Positions 1 to 7,694 of a DNA stretch of 64,000 nt are shown in pieces. The position numbers and the translations under genes are program-made. The notes below the pieces were generated by a model that saw nothing but the letters and a program-made list of their open reading frames with translations, had not been told where the DNA came from and did no database searches. The DNA is from an uncultured Pelagibacteraceae bacterium (GTDB lineage Bacteria > Pseudomonadota > Alphaproteobacteria > Pelagibacterales > Pelagibacteraceae). Position 1 is the first letter of the stretch. The number at the start of each line of letters is the position of its first letter. The stretch lies in NCBI GenBank assembly GCA_902607945.1, contig CACLMD010000001.1, positions 1 to 64,000 on the forward strand, read 5' to 3'.

Positions 1-336
1 TCATTAAAAGGTGATAAAAAAACATATCAAATGGATTATAGGAACAGTAATGAAGCCCTAAGAGAAGTTGCTCTAGATATTAAAGAGGGTGCAGATATGG
101 TTATGGTTAAACCTGGAATGCCTTACTTGGACATTATCAAATCAATTAAAGAAAAATTTAGAATACCAGTATTAGCATATCAAGTTTCAGGCGAGTACAG
201 CTTAATCTCTAATGCTATTAATAAAAAATTAATACATAAAGAAGCAATTTATGAAAGTTTGGTCTCATTTAAAAGAGCTGGTGCCAATGCGATTGTAAGC
301 TACTATGCTGATAGAATTGATAAGATTTTAATTTAA
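1..336 (+). CDS. hemB: delta-aminolevulinic acid dehydratase (porphobilinogen synthase), 3' end
   Basis: Partial gene: the reading frame is open from base 1, so the 5' part lies outside the window and the ATG at 31 is internal. HemB condenses two 5-aminolevulinate molecules into porphobilinogen in cytoplasmic tetrapyrrole synthesis. The visible C-terminal 111 residues carry the family active-site signature GADMVMVKPGMPY, whose Lys (codon 109-111) is the Schiff-base lysine of the family. They also carry the conserved QVSGEYS and GANAIVSYYA segments. The stop at 334-336 directly abuts the convergent recO stop, with no intergenic base. Identification is firm. Confidence 0.96.
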   Translation, partial: SLKGDKKTYQMDYRNSNEALREVALDIKEGADMVMVKPGMPYLDIIKSIKEKFRIPVLAYQVSGEYSLISNAINKKLIHKEAIYESLVSFKRAGANAIVSYYADRIDKILI

Positions 337-1017
337 CTATTTTAAAGAATTTATAAATTCGTTTCTACTAATAGGAAAATCAATATTATTAGGCTTTAAG
401 ATTGATTTATCCATAAAATCACTAACTAGTTTTAATCCATCTAATAAATTATTAAGGTCGTTTACTTTATCATTTCTATCAATAAGAAAATTTGGAACAA
501 TCTTATTTTCAGTTGATGACTCAACTACATAAAAGATTTTATTGTTAATAATCTTCTTGCTTGTAATTTTATCAAGGTCAAGATTATAACCTAGAATACC
601 CAATAGTTTTAGTTCCCAAAAAATATATTTCTGTAACCACTCATCGTGAGATAAAATCAAATAAAACTCATTAATTAAATCATATATTCTTTCATTTGAT
701 TGAGATTCTGCTGTTAATAATTTAATTAAATTCATCGAAGATGTTATACAATTAAGCTTTCTTATTTCATCAAAATAAATTGGTGAGTAGGCTTTTAATA
801 TTTCAATCTTAAAATAACCAATTCTATTTTCAGATTTTGAATTATAATTTAAAAATAATTGATTTCCGATTTGTAAGTAATTTTTAATCTTTTTAGATGT
901 TCCACCAAATATTATTCCTGATATTTTACCATGTTCTTTAGTAAAAACTTCAGTGATTAAAGAATTTTCGTTATACCGATTTTTTGATAATAAAAAACCT
1001 ATATCGTCCCAATTCAT
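337..1017 (-). CDS. recO: DNA repair protein RecO
   Basis: 226 aa, close to the usual RecO length. RecO loads RecA at single-strand gaps together with RecR in the RecF pathway. The N-terminus (about residues 1-75) has the OB-fold pattern typical of the family (DIGFLLSKNRYNENSLITEVFT, then GKISGIIFGG), followed by a helical C-terminal domain. No CxxC zinc-finger pair is visible, as in many alphaproteobacterial RecO proteins. The start overlaps the rnc stop by 4 nt. In related genomes era usually lies between rnc and recO, but there is no room for it here. Assignment rests on N-terminal pattern plus gene order. Confidence 0.88.
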   Translation of the reverse strand: MNWDDIGFLLSKNRYNENSLITEVFTKEHGKISGIIFGGTSKKIKNYLQIGNQLFLNYNSKSENRIGYFKIEILKAYSPIYFDEIRKLNCITSSMNLIKLLTAESQSNERIYDLINEFYLILSHDEWLQKYIFWELKLLGILGYNLDLDKITSKKIINNKIFYVVESSTENKIVPNFLIDRNDKVNDLNNLLDGLKLVSDFMDKSILKPNNIDFPISRNEFINSLK

Positions 1018-1682
1018 GATTTTGAATTATTTTTTAAACATAAAATAGCTGCGTTTTGTTCAGCTTCTTTCTTAGAAAATCCTTCGCCTAAATAAAATTT
1101 AGAATTAGGAAGTTTTACACCTACTTTAAAAGTAGGTTTGTGGTTTGGTCCTGTACTAGATAGAATTTTATATGTTGGAAGTTTTTTGAATTTTTTTAAA
1201 GAAAACTCTTGTAGCTTAGTCTTAGCATCTATTTGTGTAATAATACTATCTTTAATGTTTTCTTTCCAAAGAGTTAGAATAAAATTTTCAGTGACAAGAA
1301 AACCTTTATCTAAATAGATAGCGCCAATCAAAGCCTCGCAACAATCGGCAATAACCTTATCTTCTATTTTAACTTTTTTGTTTTTTGGATTAAAAGTTAA
1401 TATATATTTTTCTAAAAAAATATTTTTTCCAATTTGTAAACAAGTCTTTTTATTTACTAATGATGCAAATTTTTTATCTAATATACCCTCTTTTTCATTT
1501 GGGTATATTTCAAGAAGTTTTTTAGCTATTGTAAGTCCCAATACTCTATCACCTAAAAATTCTATCTTTTCATTATTATTTATTTTATCAAAACTTTTAT
1601 GAGTTAAGGATTTAATTAATAACTTTTTATCTTTAAATTTTATATTTAACTTTTTCTCTAAATTTGAATAGTCTATTTTCAT
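1014..1682 (-). CDS. rnc: ribonuclease III
   Basis: 222 aa, normal size. Endonuclease for double-stranded RNA that processes rRNA precursors and structured mRNAs in the cytoplasm. The catalytic domain (about 1-150) shows the family signature NEKIEFLGDRVLGL and the second metal-binding segment DCCEALIGAIYLD. A C-terminal double-stranded-RNA-binding domain (about 152-220) reads KTKLQEFSLKKFKKLPTYK and ends with GFSKKEAEQNAA. It overlaps recO by 4 nt and lepB by 1 nt, so translation of the block is probably coupled. Nothing unusual apart from the missing downstream era. Confidence 0.96.
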   Translation of the reverse strand: MKIDYSNLEKKLNIKFKDKKLLIKSLTHKSFDKINNNEKIEFLGDRVLGLTIAKKLLEIYPNEKEGILDKKFASLVNKKTCLQIGKNIFLEKYILTFNPKNKKVKIEDKVIADCCEALIGAIYLDKGFLVTENFILTLWKENIKDSIITQIDAKTKLQEFSLKKFKKLPTYKILSSTGPNHKPTFKVGVKLPNSKFYLGEGFSKKEAEQNAAILCLKNNSKS

Positions 1683-2416
1683 TAATTAATTTTTTTTAAA
1701 AATCTATTAAATCTAATTGATTTAGGCCATTTCCAAAATTCAAAAAAACTACCTATTGTTTTGTTAGAAGAAAAAAAAATGAATTGGGCTTTGCCTACAA
1801 GATTATCTTTATGAACATATCCAACACTTGATAAAAATCTACTATCTTTAGAGCAGTCTCTGTTATCACCCAAAAAAAAATAATGATTTTCAGGGACAAT
1901 GAAAATATCCGAATTTTGAAATGAAAAATCTTTTAAATATACTGATGTATGAGATTTCCCATTAGGAAGTTTTTCTTCAAATGTAAAAACGTCAATTGTA
2001 GAGACACCACAATAGATTTTATCATTTTTAGATAAACGTGATTTTAGTATTTCACTATTATTAATATAAAGATTAGAATCAATAAATTGAATTCTGTCTC
2101 CTGGTAATCCTATTAATCTTTTAATATAATCAGTTCTGTTATCTGCCGGTGTTTTAAAAACAACAACATCTCCTCTTTCTGGCTCACTAAAAATTAACCT
2201 TTTACTTAAAATTGGTGGACTAAATGGAAACGAGTGCTTGCTATAACCATAGGAATATTTTGTAACAAATAACCTATCACCCACTAATAATGTGGGTTCC
2301 ATTGATGAGGAAGGAATATAGAACGGTTGAATCAATAATGATCTAATTATTAAGGCTATTACAAGTGCATAGAATAATGTTTTTACATTGTCTATTATAG
2401 TGCTTTTTTTTATCAT
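1682..2416 (-). CDS. lepB: signal peptidase I
   Basis: 244 aa. Inner-membrane serine protease that removes signal peptides from exported proteins. One N-terminal membrane segment (about residues 12-30) is followed by the catalytic Ser box PSSSMEPT (Ser38), the second box YIKRLIGLPGD containing the general-base Lys99, and the late box FFLGDNRDCSKDSR. This Ser/Lys dyad order is diagnostic. It sits in the acpS-lepB-rnc order typical of alphaproteobacteria, with 1-nt overlaps on both sides. It would process the many signal peptides encoded in the accessory part of this window. Confidence 0.97.
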   Translation of the reverse strand: MIKKSTIIDNVKTLFYALVIALIIRSLLIQPFYIPSSSMEPTLLVGDRLFVTKYSYGYSKHSFPFSPPILSKRLIFSEPERGDVVVFKTPADNRTDYIKRLIGLPGDRIQFIDSNLYINNSEILKSRLSKNDKIYCGVSTIDVFTFEEKLPNGKSHTSVYLKDFSFQNSDIFIVPENHYFFLGDNRDCSKDSRFLSSVGYVHKDNLVGKAQFIFFSSNKTIGSFFEFWKWPKSIRFNRFLKKIN

Positions 2417-2802
2417 TAAATTATTTGAATAATAGCAAAAGCTATTGAATATTCCTTTTCATCTGAAATTGAAAGAAACAAATTAAACTTCTTAACTTTA
2501 TTTTTTTTTTTAATCAAATTCTTAATTTTAGAATTAAGTAAATAATATGGTTTTCCTAATTTGTTGTTAATTATTTGTATATCTTTAAAATTCAAATTAT
2601 CTCTAAAACCTGTTCCTAATGCTTTAGCAAATGCTTCTTTAGCAACAAAACGTTTTGAAAAATAATTAGCTTTATTTTTAAATTTTTTTGAAATCAAAAT
2701 TTCATCTTTACCAAACACTCTGTTAATAAAACCTTTATTTTTAATAGATGATTGAATTCGTTTGTTATTAATTATATCAACACCAATGCCAACTATTTTC
2801 AT
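2416..2802 (-). CDS. acpS: holo-[acyl-carrier-protein] synthase
   Basis: 128 aa, standard AcpS length. Transfers the 4'-phosphopantetheine arm from coenzyme A to a serine of apo-ACP, activating it for fatty acid synthesis. The N-terminal IGVDIINNKRI motif contains the metal-binding Asp9, and SKRFVAKEAFAKALGTG contains Glu56 and the catalytic-helix signature. It overlaps pdxJ and lepB by one base each, so it belongs to the compact minus-strand operon. Lys-rich insertions near the C-terminus are in keeping with the A+T bias. Confidence 0.95.
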   Translation of the reverse strand: MKIVGIGVDIINNKRIQSSIKNKGFINRVFGKDEILISKKFKNKANYFSKRFVAKEAFAKALGTGFRDNLNFKDIQIINNKLGKPYYLLNSKIKNLIKKKNKVKKFNLFLSISDEKEYSIAFAIIQII

Positions 2803-3518
2803 TACTTAATAATCTTTTTAAATTTTTTAATAACTTTACTAAAACCATAAAATATCGACTCTCCAATAATAAAATGACCTATATTAAATTCTTTAATTTC
2901 ATTAATTTTAGATAGAAATTTAGTTGACTCAAAATCAAGACCATGGCCAGCATGAACTTCTAAATTTATCTTATTTGCCAATTTTGAGCATCTTTTTATT
3001 CTTAGAAATTCTTTTTTTATTTTTTTTTTTGATTTAACTAAAGTAGCAAATCTACCGGTATGAATCTCAACACAGTCTGCTCCTAGATTTTTGGAAATTA
3101 AAATATCTTTTAAAGATGGGTTAACGAAAAGGCTTGTTCTAATTTTCTTATTTTTAAATAATCTAATTATAGATTTTATCTTATTCTTATTTTTTTTAAG
3201 ATTTAATCCACCTTCAGTAGTAATTTCTTTCCTATTTTCTGGTACTATACAGATAAAATCAGGTTTTATTTTAAGTGCATTCTTAACTATTTCATCTTTT
3301 ATTGAGATTTCTAAATTTACTAATAAATTTTTTATAGAACATATGTTTTTTGCATCTAAATCTTTTATGTGACGCCTATCTTCTCTTAAATGAATTGTTA
3401 TAGAGTCCGCACCTTCTTTTTTTACAAATTTAGCAGCATTTAATGGATCTGGATGCAACTCTCCTCTTGCATTTCTCAGAGTAGCAACATGATCAATGTT
3501 TACACCTAGGCGTTTCAT
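2802..3518 (-). CDS. pdxJ: pyridoxine 5'-phosphate synthase
   Basis: 238 aa. Condenses 1-deoxyxylulose 5-phosphate with 3-amino-2-oxopropyl phosphate to give pyridoxine 5'-phosphate, the last ring-forming step of the DXP-dependent vitamin B6 route. A TIM-barrel protein with the family motifs VNIDHVATLRNARG at the N-terminus, ADSITIHLREDRRHI, CVEIHTGRFA and EVHAGHGLDF. The start overlaps the pyrE stop by 4 nt. Presence of pdxJ implies de novo B6 synthesis by the PdxA/PdxJ path. pdxA is not in the window. Confidence 0.97.
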   Translation of the reverse strand: MKRLGVNIDHVATLRNARGELHPDPLNAAKFVKKEGADSITIHLREDRRHIKDLDAKNICSIKNLLVNLEISIKDEIVKNALKIKPDFICIVPENRKEITTEGGLNLKKNKNKIKSIIRLFKNKKIRTSLFVNPSLKDILISKNLGADCVEIHTGRFATLVKSKKKIKKEFLRIKRCSKLANKINLEVHAGHGLDFESTKFLSKINEIKEFNIGHFIIGESIFYGFSKVIKKFKKIIK

Positions 3519-4102
3519 TTTATAAATCTACTTCCAGGTATTGTTATTGGAATTAATTTTAATTTATGGGGTAAATGATTGGCTTTATATGTAGGTACAT
3601 CTATTTTAAGTTGTGATATTATCTTTTTTTTAATTTTCAAAGTTTTTTTTGTAGATCGATCTATTATAGAGGCAAATCCTACTAATTTAGCTTTCGCTTT
3701 TTTAATAAGCTTAACACATTCCATGCTTGATTTACCTGTTGTGATAACATCTTCTACTATTAGTACTTTAGAATCTTTTTTTATATAGAAGCCTCTTCTT
3801 AAAATAAACTTTCCTTTCACTCTTTCACAAAAAATAGATTCTTTTTTTAAAATTTTTCCTATTTCATACCCAATAACTATACCACCCATTGCTGGAGCTA
3901 ATATTAAATCTATATTTTTAAAATTTTTCTTAATTTTTTGAGCTAATGATTTGCAGATTAGATCTGCTTTATAAGGATAACTTAATAATTTAGCACATTG
4001 AATGTATTTTGAGGAATGTAAACCTGAAGATAATATAAAGTGTCCTTCTAAAAGAGCATTAGTTTTTTTTAAAATATCTAAGGATTTTTTGTGTGAAAGC
4101 AT
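3515..4102 (-). CDS. pyrE: orotate phosphoribosyltransferase
   Basis: 195 aa. Joins orotate to PRPP to form orotidine 5'-monophosphate in pyrimidine synthesis. The PRPP-binding motif VLIVEDVITTGKSSMEC lies at residues 113-129, and LAPAMGGIVIGYEIG matches the family core. The only good start is the ATG at 4102, which places the first 44 nt inside the 3' end of rsh. That is an unusually deep overlap for this otherwise 1-4 nt overlapping operon. The window also carries pyrB and a dihydroorotase-like gene about 31 kb away. Confidence 0.95.
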   Translation of the reverse strand: MLSHKKSLDILKKTNALLEGHFILSSGLHSSKYIQCAKLLSYPYKADLICKSLAQKIKKNFKNIDLILAPAMGGIVIGYEIGKILKKESIFCERVKGKFILRRGFYIKKDSKVLIVEDVITTGKSSMECVKLIKKAKAKLVGFASIIDRSTKKTLKIKKKIISQLKIDVPTYKANHLPHKLKLIPITIPGSRFIK

Positions 4103-5804
4103 TTCTTTTATCTTCGTGTCTAATTATCTTAAATTTTATACCTTTTTGTTTTAACTCCGCAATAAAATTAGTGAAATTCTTCAAATCTCTAATAATTAAT
4201 TGAAATTTGAAATTGATATAATTAGGATTTTTTCCTGCCATCTCTAAATTTGATATGTTTAATTTATGATCACCAATTAGAGAGCTTATGCTACCAAGTT
4301 GACCAGGCTTGTCTGGCAGCGATATCCAAAGTGTTGTATTGTATTTTTTTAATTTTTCTTCTTTTTCCTCTCCTTTATCATGCCAATATCTTCTTATTGC
4401 TGCTCTTGCTTTACCTGTTTTTGTTACGGGTATCCAATGTAATGAAGGAGATTGTTTTTTTGAAGTTATAATATTTACTGTATCACCATTTCTTAAAATT
4501 GTTTGAAGCTCGCTTTTGTTTCCATTAATTTGACATCCAATTGCAGTATTACCAATTTTTGTATGAACAGCATATGCAAAATCAATTGAAGTCGCATCTT
4601 TTGGTAATTTTATAACTGAACCTTTTGGTGTGAAGCAAAAAACATTTTCTTGGAACATTTGAAGTTTTGTATATTCATATGAGTGTTCAGGATTTTCGTT
4701 CTTTTCAATAATTTCAACTAAATCTTTCAACCAGTCATATTCTTTCCACTGAAGAGAATTAAATTTTTCTGATGATTTATATTTCCAATGAGATGCTATA
4801 CCCCTCTCAGCAAAATCATGCATTTCTGAAGTTCTTATCTGAATTTCTATTGGTTTTTTATAAGATCCAATAACTGAAGTATGAATTGATCTATAGCCAT
4901 TTATCTTTGGTGAAGATATGTAGTCTTTAAATTTGCCTGGAATACAATTCCATTTTTTATGTAAAGCACCTAATGTTTGATAGCATTCATCAAAATTATT
5001 TAAGATTATTCTAAATCCAATAATGTCTGTTATCTGTTCTAATGAAACTCTTTTTTTTTGAACTTTTCTCCAAATAGAAAAAGGTGTTTTTTCTCTTCCA
5101 TAAATTGATGAATTTATATTATTATCTGATAAAAGATTTTTTATTTCTAAAGAAAGACTTAAAAATATATCTTCTTTATCTTTTTTAATTTCATTTAATC
5201 TTGTCTGAATAAGTTTTCTAGCTTCAAAATTTAATATTTCAAAAGATAAATCCTCTAGCTCATCACGTATTCGATGTATACCCATCCTATCTGCAAGTGG
5301 TGCATAAATTTCCATTGTTTCCTGGGCAATTCTTTTTCTTTTATTTTCATCTTTTATTGATTTAATCGTTCTCATATTATGTAGTCGATCAGCTAATTTA
5401 ACAAGTAACACTCTTATATCTTTTGATGTGGCTAGAATTAGTTTTCTGAAATTTTCTGCTTTTGAATTTGCAGCTGCTGTATTTTCAAATACTGATATCT
5501 TGGTAACACCGTCGACAAGTTCAGCTACTTCTTCACCAAATTCTCCTTTAATAATTTCATATGTTGCAAATGTGTCCTCAATAGTGTCATGCAATAAACC
5601 AGTTGCAATAGTTGCAGAGTCTAGTTTTAAATCAGTCAATATATTTGCTACCTCAATTGGGTGAACTGAATAAGGATCTCCTGAGTCTCTTTTTTGATTT
5701 GAATGAGCATTTACTGCAAATTCGAAGGCTTTATTTAATCGATCTAAATTAACAAATTTATTATAACCTTTAACTTTATTAATTAAATCATCTGAATTAA
5801 GCAT
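4059..5804 (-). CDS. rsh: bifunctional (p)ppGpp synthetase/hydrolase, compact RSH
   Basis: 581 aa, clearly shorter than the usual 700-750. Makes and degrades the stringent-response alarmone (p)ppGpp. The HD hydrolase domain is intact (HP48-49, HDTIED from 72, DRLHNMRT from 139). The synthetase has YGREKTPFSIW from 235, KFKDYISSPKINGYRS from 291 and IEIQIRT. Its KFKD matches the RxKD-type motif of SpoT-like bifunctional enzymes rather than the EFDD of RelA. TGS is at about 388-450 and an ACT/RRM-type domain at about 490-565. The helical and zinc-finger region normally between TGS and ACT is reduced to about 40 residues. rpoZ, the usual upstream neighbour in this block, is missing. Confidence 0.94.
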   Translation of the reverse strand: MLNSDDLINKVKGYNKFVNLDRLNKAFEFAVNAHSNQKRDSGDPYSVHPIEVANILTDLKLDSATIATGLLHDTIEDTFATYEIIKGEFGEEVAELVDGVTKISVFENTAAANSKAENFRKLILATSKDIRVLLVKLADRLHNMRTIKSIKDENKRKRIAQETMEIYAPLADRMGIHRIRDELEDLSFEILNFEARKLIQTRLNEIKKDKEDIFLSLSLEIKNLLSDNNINSSIYGREKTPFSIWRKVQKKRVSLEQITDIIGFRIILNNFDECYQTLGALHKKWNCIPGKFKDYISSPKINGYRSIHTSVIGSYKKPIEIQIRTSEMHDFAERGIASHWKYKSSEKFNSLQWKEYDWLKDLVEIIEKNENPEHSYEYTKLQMFQENVFCFTPKGSVIKLPKDATSIDFAYAVHTKIGNTAIGCQINGNKSELQTILRNGDTVNIITSKKQSPSLHWIPVTKTGKARAAIRRYWHDKGEEKEEKLKKYNTTLWISLPDKPGQLGSISSLIGDHKLNISNLEMAGKNPNYINFKFQLIIRDLKNFTNFIAELKQKGIKFKIIRHEDKRNAFTQKILRYFKKN

Positions 5805-5824
5805 CTTAATAGTATAACATTAAA

Positions 5825-6301
5825 TCAAATTTGTTTAATAGACCTTAAATCCTTAATTGGTAAGGAAAAAATTAATTTTTTAATACTTTTGTTAGTTTTA
5901 GGATGAAACCAATTTTTATTTATTTCATATAAAGGAATTAATACAAAATTCCTTTTATGCATTCTTAAATGAGGGATTATAATAGTGTTATCTAAGATTT
6001 TTTGATCATATGAAATTATATCAATATCACAAGTACGAGGTGAGTTTCTTAAATTATTTTTTCTACCAAGTTTTTTTTCAATTGATTTAAAAATTGTTAA
6101 TAATCGTATAGGAGAAATTCTTGAATTAGATTGAATAACTATATTAATAAATTTAGGTTTGTTGGTATCAGGCCAAGATAGACTTTCATAATAACTAGAG
6201 GATTTTGTAATATTAATACCATTTTGGCCTAAAAAATATTTAGCTTTTACAATATTATTAAATCTGTTTCCAAGATTTGAACCTATTCCTATATATATCA
6301 T
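5825..6301 (-). CDS. folK: 2-amino-4-hydroxy-6-hydroxymethyldihydropteridine diphosphokinase
   Basis: 158 aa, a typical single-domain HPPK. Transfers pyrophosphate from ATP to 6-hydroxymethyl-7,8-dihydropterin in folate synthesis. Motifs: IGIGSNLGNR at the N-terminus, FINIVIQSN, IEKKLGRKN, and the metal/ATP-binding segment NSPRTCDIDIISYD, followed by IPHLRMHKRNFVLIPL. The start overlaps the smpB stop by one base. It follows folK-(rpoZ)-rsh gene order seen in other alphaproteobacteria, but with only 20 nt to rsh and no rpoZ. Confidence 0.95.
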   Translation of the reverse strand: MIYIGIGSNLGNRFNNIVKAKYFLGQNGINITKSSSYYESLSWPDTNKPKFINIVIQSNSRISPIRLLTIFKSIEKKLGRKNNLRNSPRTCDIDIISYDQKILDNTIIIPHLRMHKRNFVLIPLYEINKNWFHPKTNKSIKKLIFSLPIKDLRSIKQI

Positions 6302-6771
6302 TAACTTGATTTTCTTATGTATCGAGCTTTATCTCGATTCCAATCTCTATCTTTTTTTGTTGCTCTTTTATCATATTTTTTTTTACCTTTGGCTATAGCA
6401 ATTTCTACTTTTGCCTTTCCTTTTTTAAAATACATTTTTGTTGGAACAATTGTGAGACCATCTCTTTGCATTTTTCCAATTAATTTATTGATTTCACGTT
6501 TACTGAGTAATAATTTTCTTTCATCTGTTGGATTGTGATTTGAAATACTTGCTTGTTTATACTGAGCAATATGGGAATTAATCAATACTATCTCTCCATT
6601 TTTTTCGACTGCGTAAGAATCTGCTATATTTACTTTTCCTTCTCTGACAGATTTAATTTCAGACCCTTTTAAAACTATTCCAGCTTCAATAAGATCTTCA
6701 AAAAAATAATTAAAACTTGCTTTTCTATTTAAACAAATAATTTTTAAACCAACATTGGTTTTTCTATTCAT
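6301..6771 (-). CDS. smpB: SsrA-binding protein SmpB
   Basis: 156 aa. Binds tmRNA and brings it to stalled ribosomes for trans-translation. Recognised from the oligonucleotide-binding core ([25 protein letters not shown] and [15 protein letters not shown]), the [21 protein letters not shown] helix and the basic C-terminal tail [18 protein letters not shown] that enters the mRNA channel. It overlaps dapA by 4 nt. No tmRNA gene (ssrA) was recognised next to it or elsewhere in the window. Confidence 0.96.
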   Translation of the reverse strand: MNRKTNVGLKIICLNRKASFNYFFEDLIEAGIVLKGSEIKSVREGKVNIADSYAVEKNGEIVLINSHIAQYKQASISNHNPTDERKLLLSKREINKLIGKMQRDGLTIVPTKMYFKKGKAKVEIAIAKGKKKYDKRATKKDRDWNRDKARYIRKSS

Positions 6772-7652
6772 TTAATTAATTTAGCAGACTTCAAGGCTTT
6801 AATAATAATTTCCTTCGTTTGATTAGTTACTTCTACTAAAGGTAATCGAACTATATCATCACATAAACCTAGTTGTTTCGCTGCAAATTTTACTGGACTT
6901 GGGTTGCTTTCAATAAACATTGCACTATGAAGTGGTTGTAAAAAATCATCTAAATTTTTAGCTTCTTTTTTTGATTTATCATCATCAAGAGTTGATAATG
7001 ATTGAAATTCAGAACAAATTTTTGGTGCAACATTTGCGGTAACACTGATTGCTCCACAACCCCCTCTTCTATTAAATTCTAAAGCATTATCGTCATTTCC
7101 TGTAAGCTGAATAAATTCTTTTCCCATTGCTTTTAATTGTTGATCAACTCTATCAAGGTTACCAGTTGCATCTTTAACACCAACAATATTTTTTAATTCA
7201 AAAAGTCTAGTCATAGTTTCAACTGACATATCAATTACAGATCTTCCTGGAATATTATAGATAATTATCGGTAAACCACATTTATCATTAATAGCTTTAT
7301 AATGTTGGTACAAACCCTCTTGTGAAGGTTTGTTATAGTATGGTGTTACAATAAGAGCAGCATTGGCTCCTGCCTTCTCCGCATGAGTTGTTAAAGAAAT
7401 TGCTTCCTGTGTCGAATTTGAACCAGTTCCAGCAATTACAGTTAATTTTCCCTTACTTTCTTGAATACACAAATCTATCACTTTTTGATGTTCATCATGG
7501 CTTAATGTGGGGGACTCTCCGGTTGTACCTGCTGGTACTAGTGCATTTGTTCCATTTTCCATATGAAAATGAATTAACTTGATATAATTATCCACATCAA
7601 GTTTATCATCTTTAAAAGGAGTAATTAACGCAACATTTGAACCTTTAAACAT
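6768..7652 (-). CDS. dapA: 4-hydroxy-tetrahydrodipicolinate synthase
   Basis: 294 aa, standard length. First committed enzyme of lysine/diaminopimelate synthesis, condensing pyruvate with aspartate semialdehyde. TIM-barrel motifs present: [19 protein letters not shown], Tyr132 in IIYNIPGRS and the Schiff-base Lys160 in [11 protein letters not shown]. It is the most upstream gene of the minus-strand block ending in recO, so the shared promoter should lie in the 21-42 nt between this start and the divergent transglycosylase gene. The gap is too short to show boxes with confidence. Confidence 0.97.
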   Translation of the reverse strand: MFKGSNVALITPFKDDKLDVDNYIKLIHFHMENGTNALVPAGTTGESPTLSHDEHQKVIDLCIQESKGKLTVIAGTGSNSTQEAISLTTHAEKAGANAALIVTPYYNKPSQEGLYQHYKAINDKCGLPIIIYNIPGRSVIDMSVETMTRLFELKNIVGVKDATGNLDRVDQQLKAMGKEFIQLTGNDDNALEFNRRGGCGAISVTANVAPKICSEFQSLSTLDDDKSKKEAKNLDDFLQPLHSAMFIESNPSPVKFAAKQLGLCDDIVRLPLVEVTNQTKEIIIKALKSAKLIK

Positions 7653-7694
7653 AAATACTTATAACATAAATTATTGATTCACATACTAAAGATT

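Noticed and set aside
31..336. Separate 101-aa gene at the left edge
   Set aside because: The frame is open to base 1 and the sequence continues the HemB family, so it is a cut gene, not a small one.
5428..5664. Plus-strand reading frame opposite rsh (and similar frames opposite secY, rplE, rpsE, topA, gatA)
   Set aside because: Antisense shadows of conserved genes with no family resemblance or start signals of their own.
6301..7652. tmRNA gene next to smpB
   Set aside because: smpB and dapA overlap and folK follows directly, so there is no space and no Ala-tRNA-like ends were seen.
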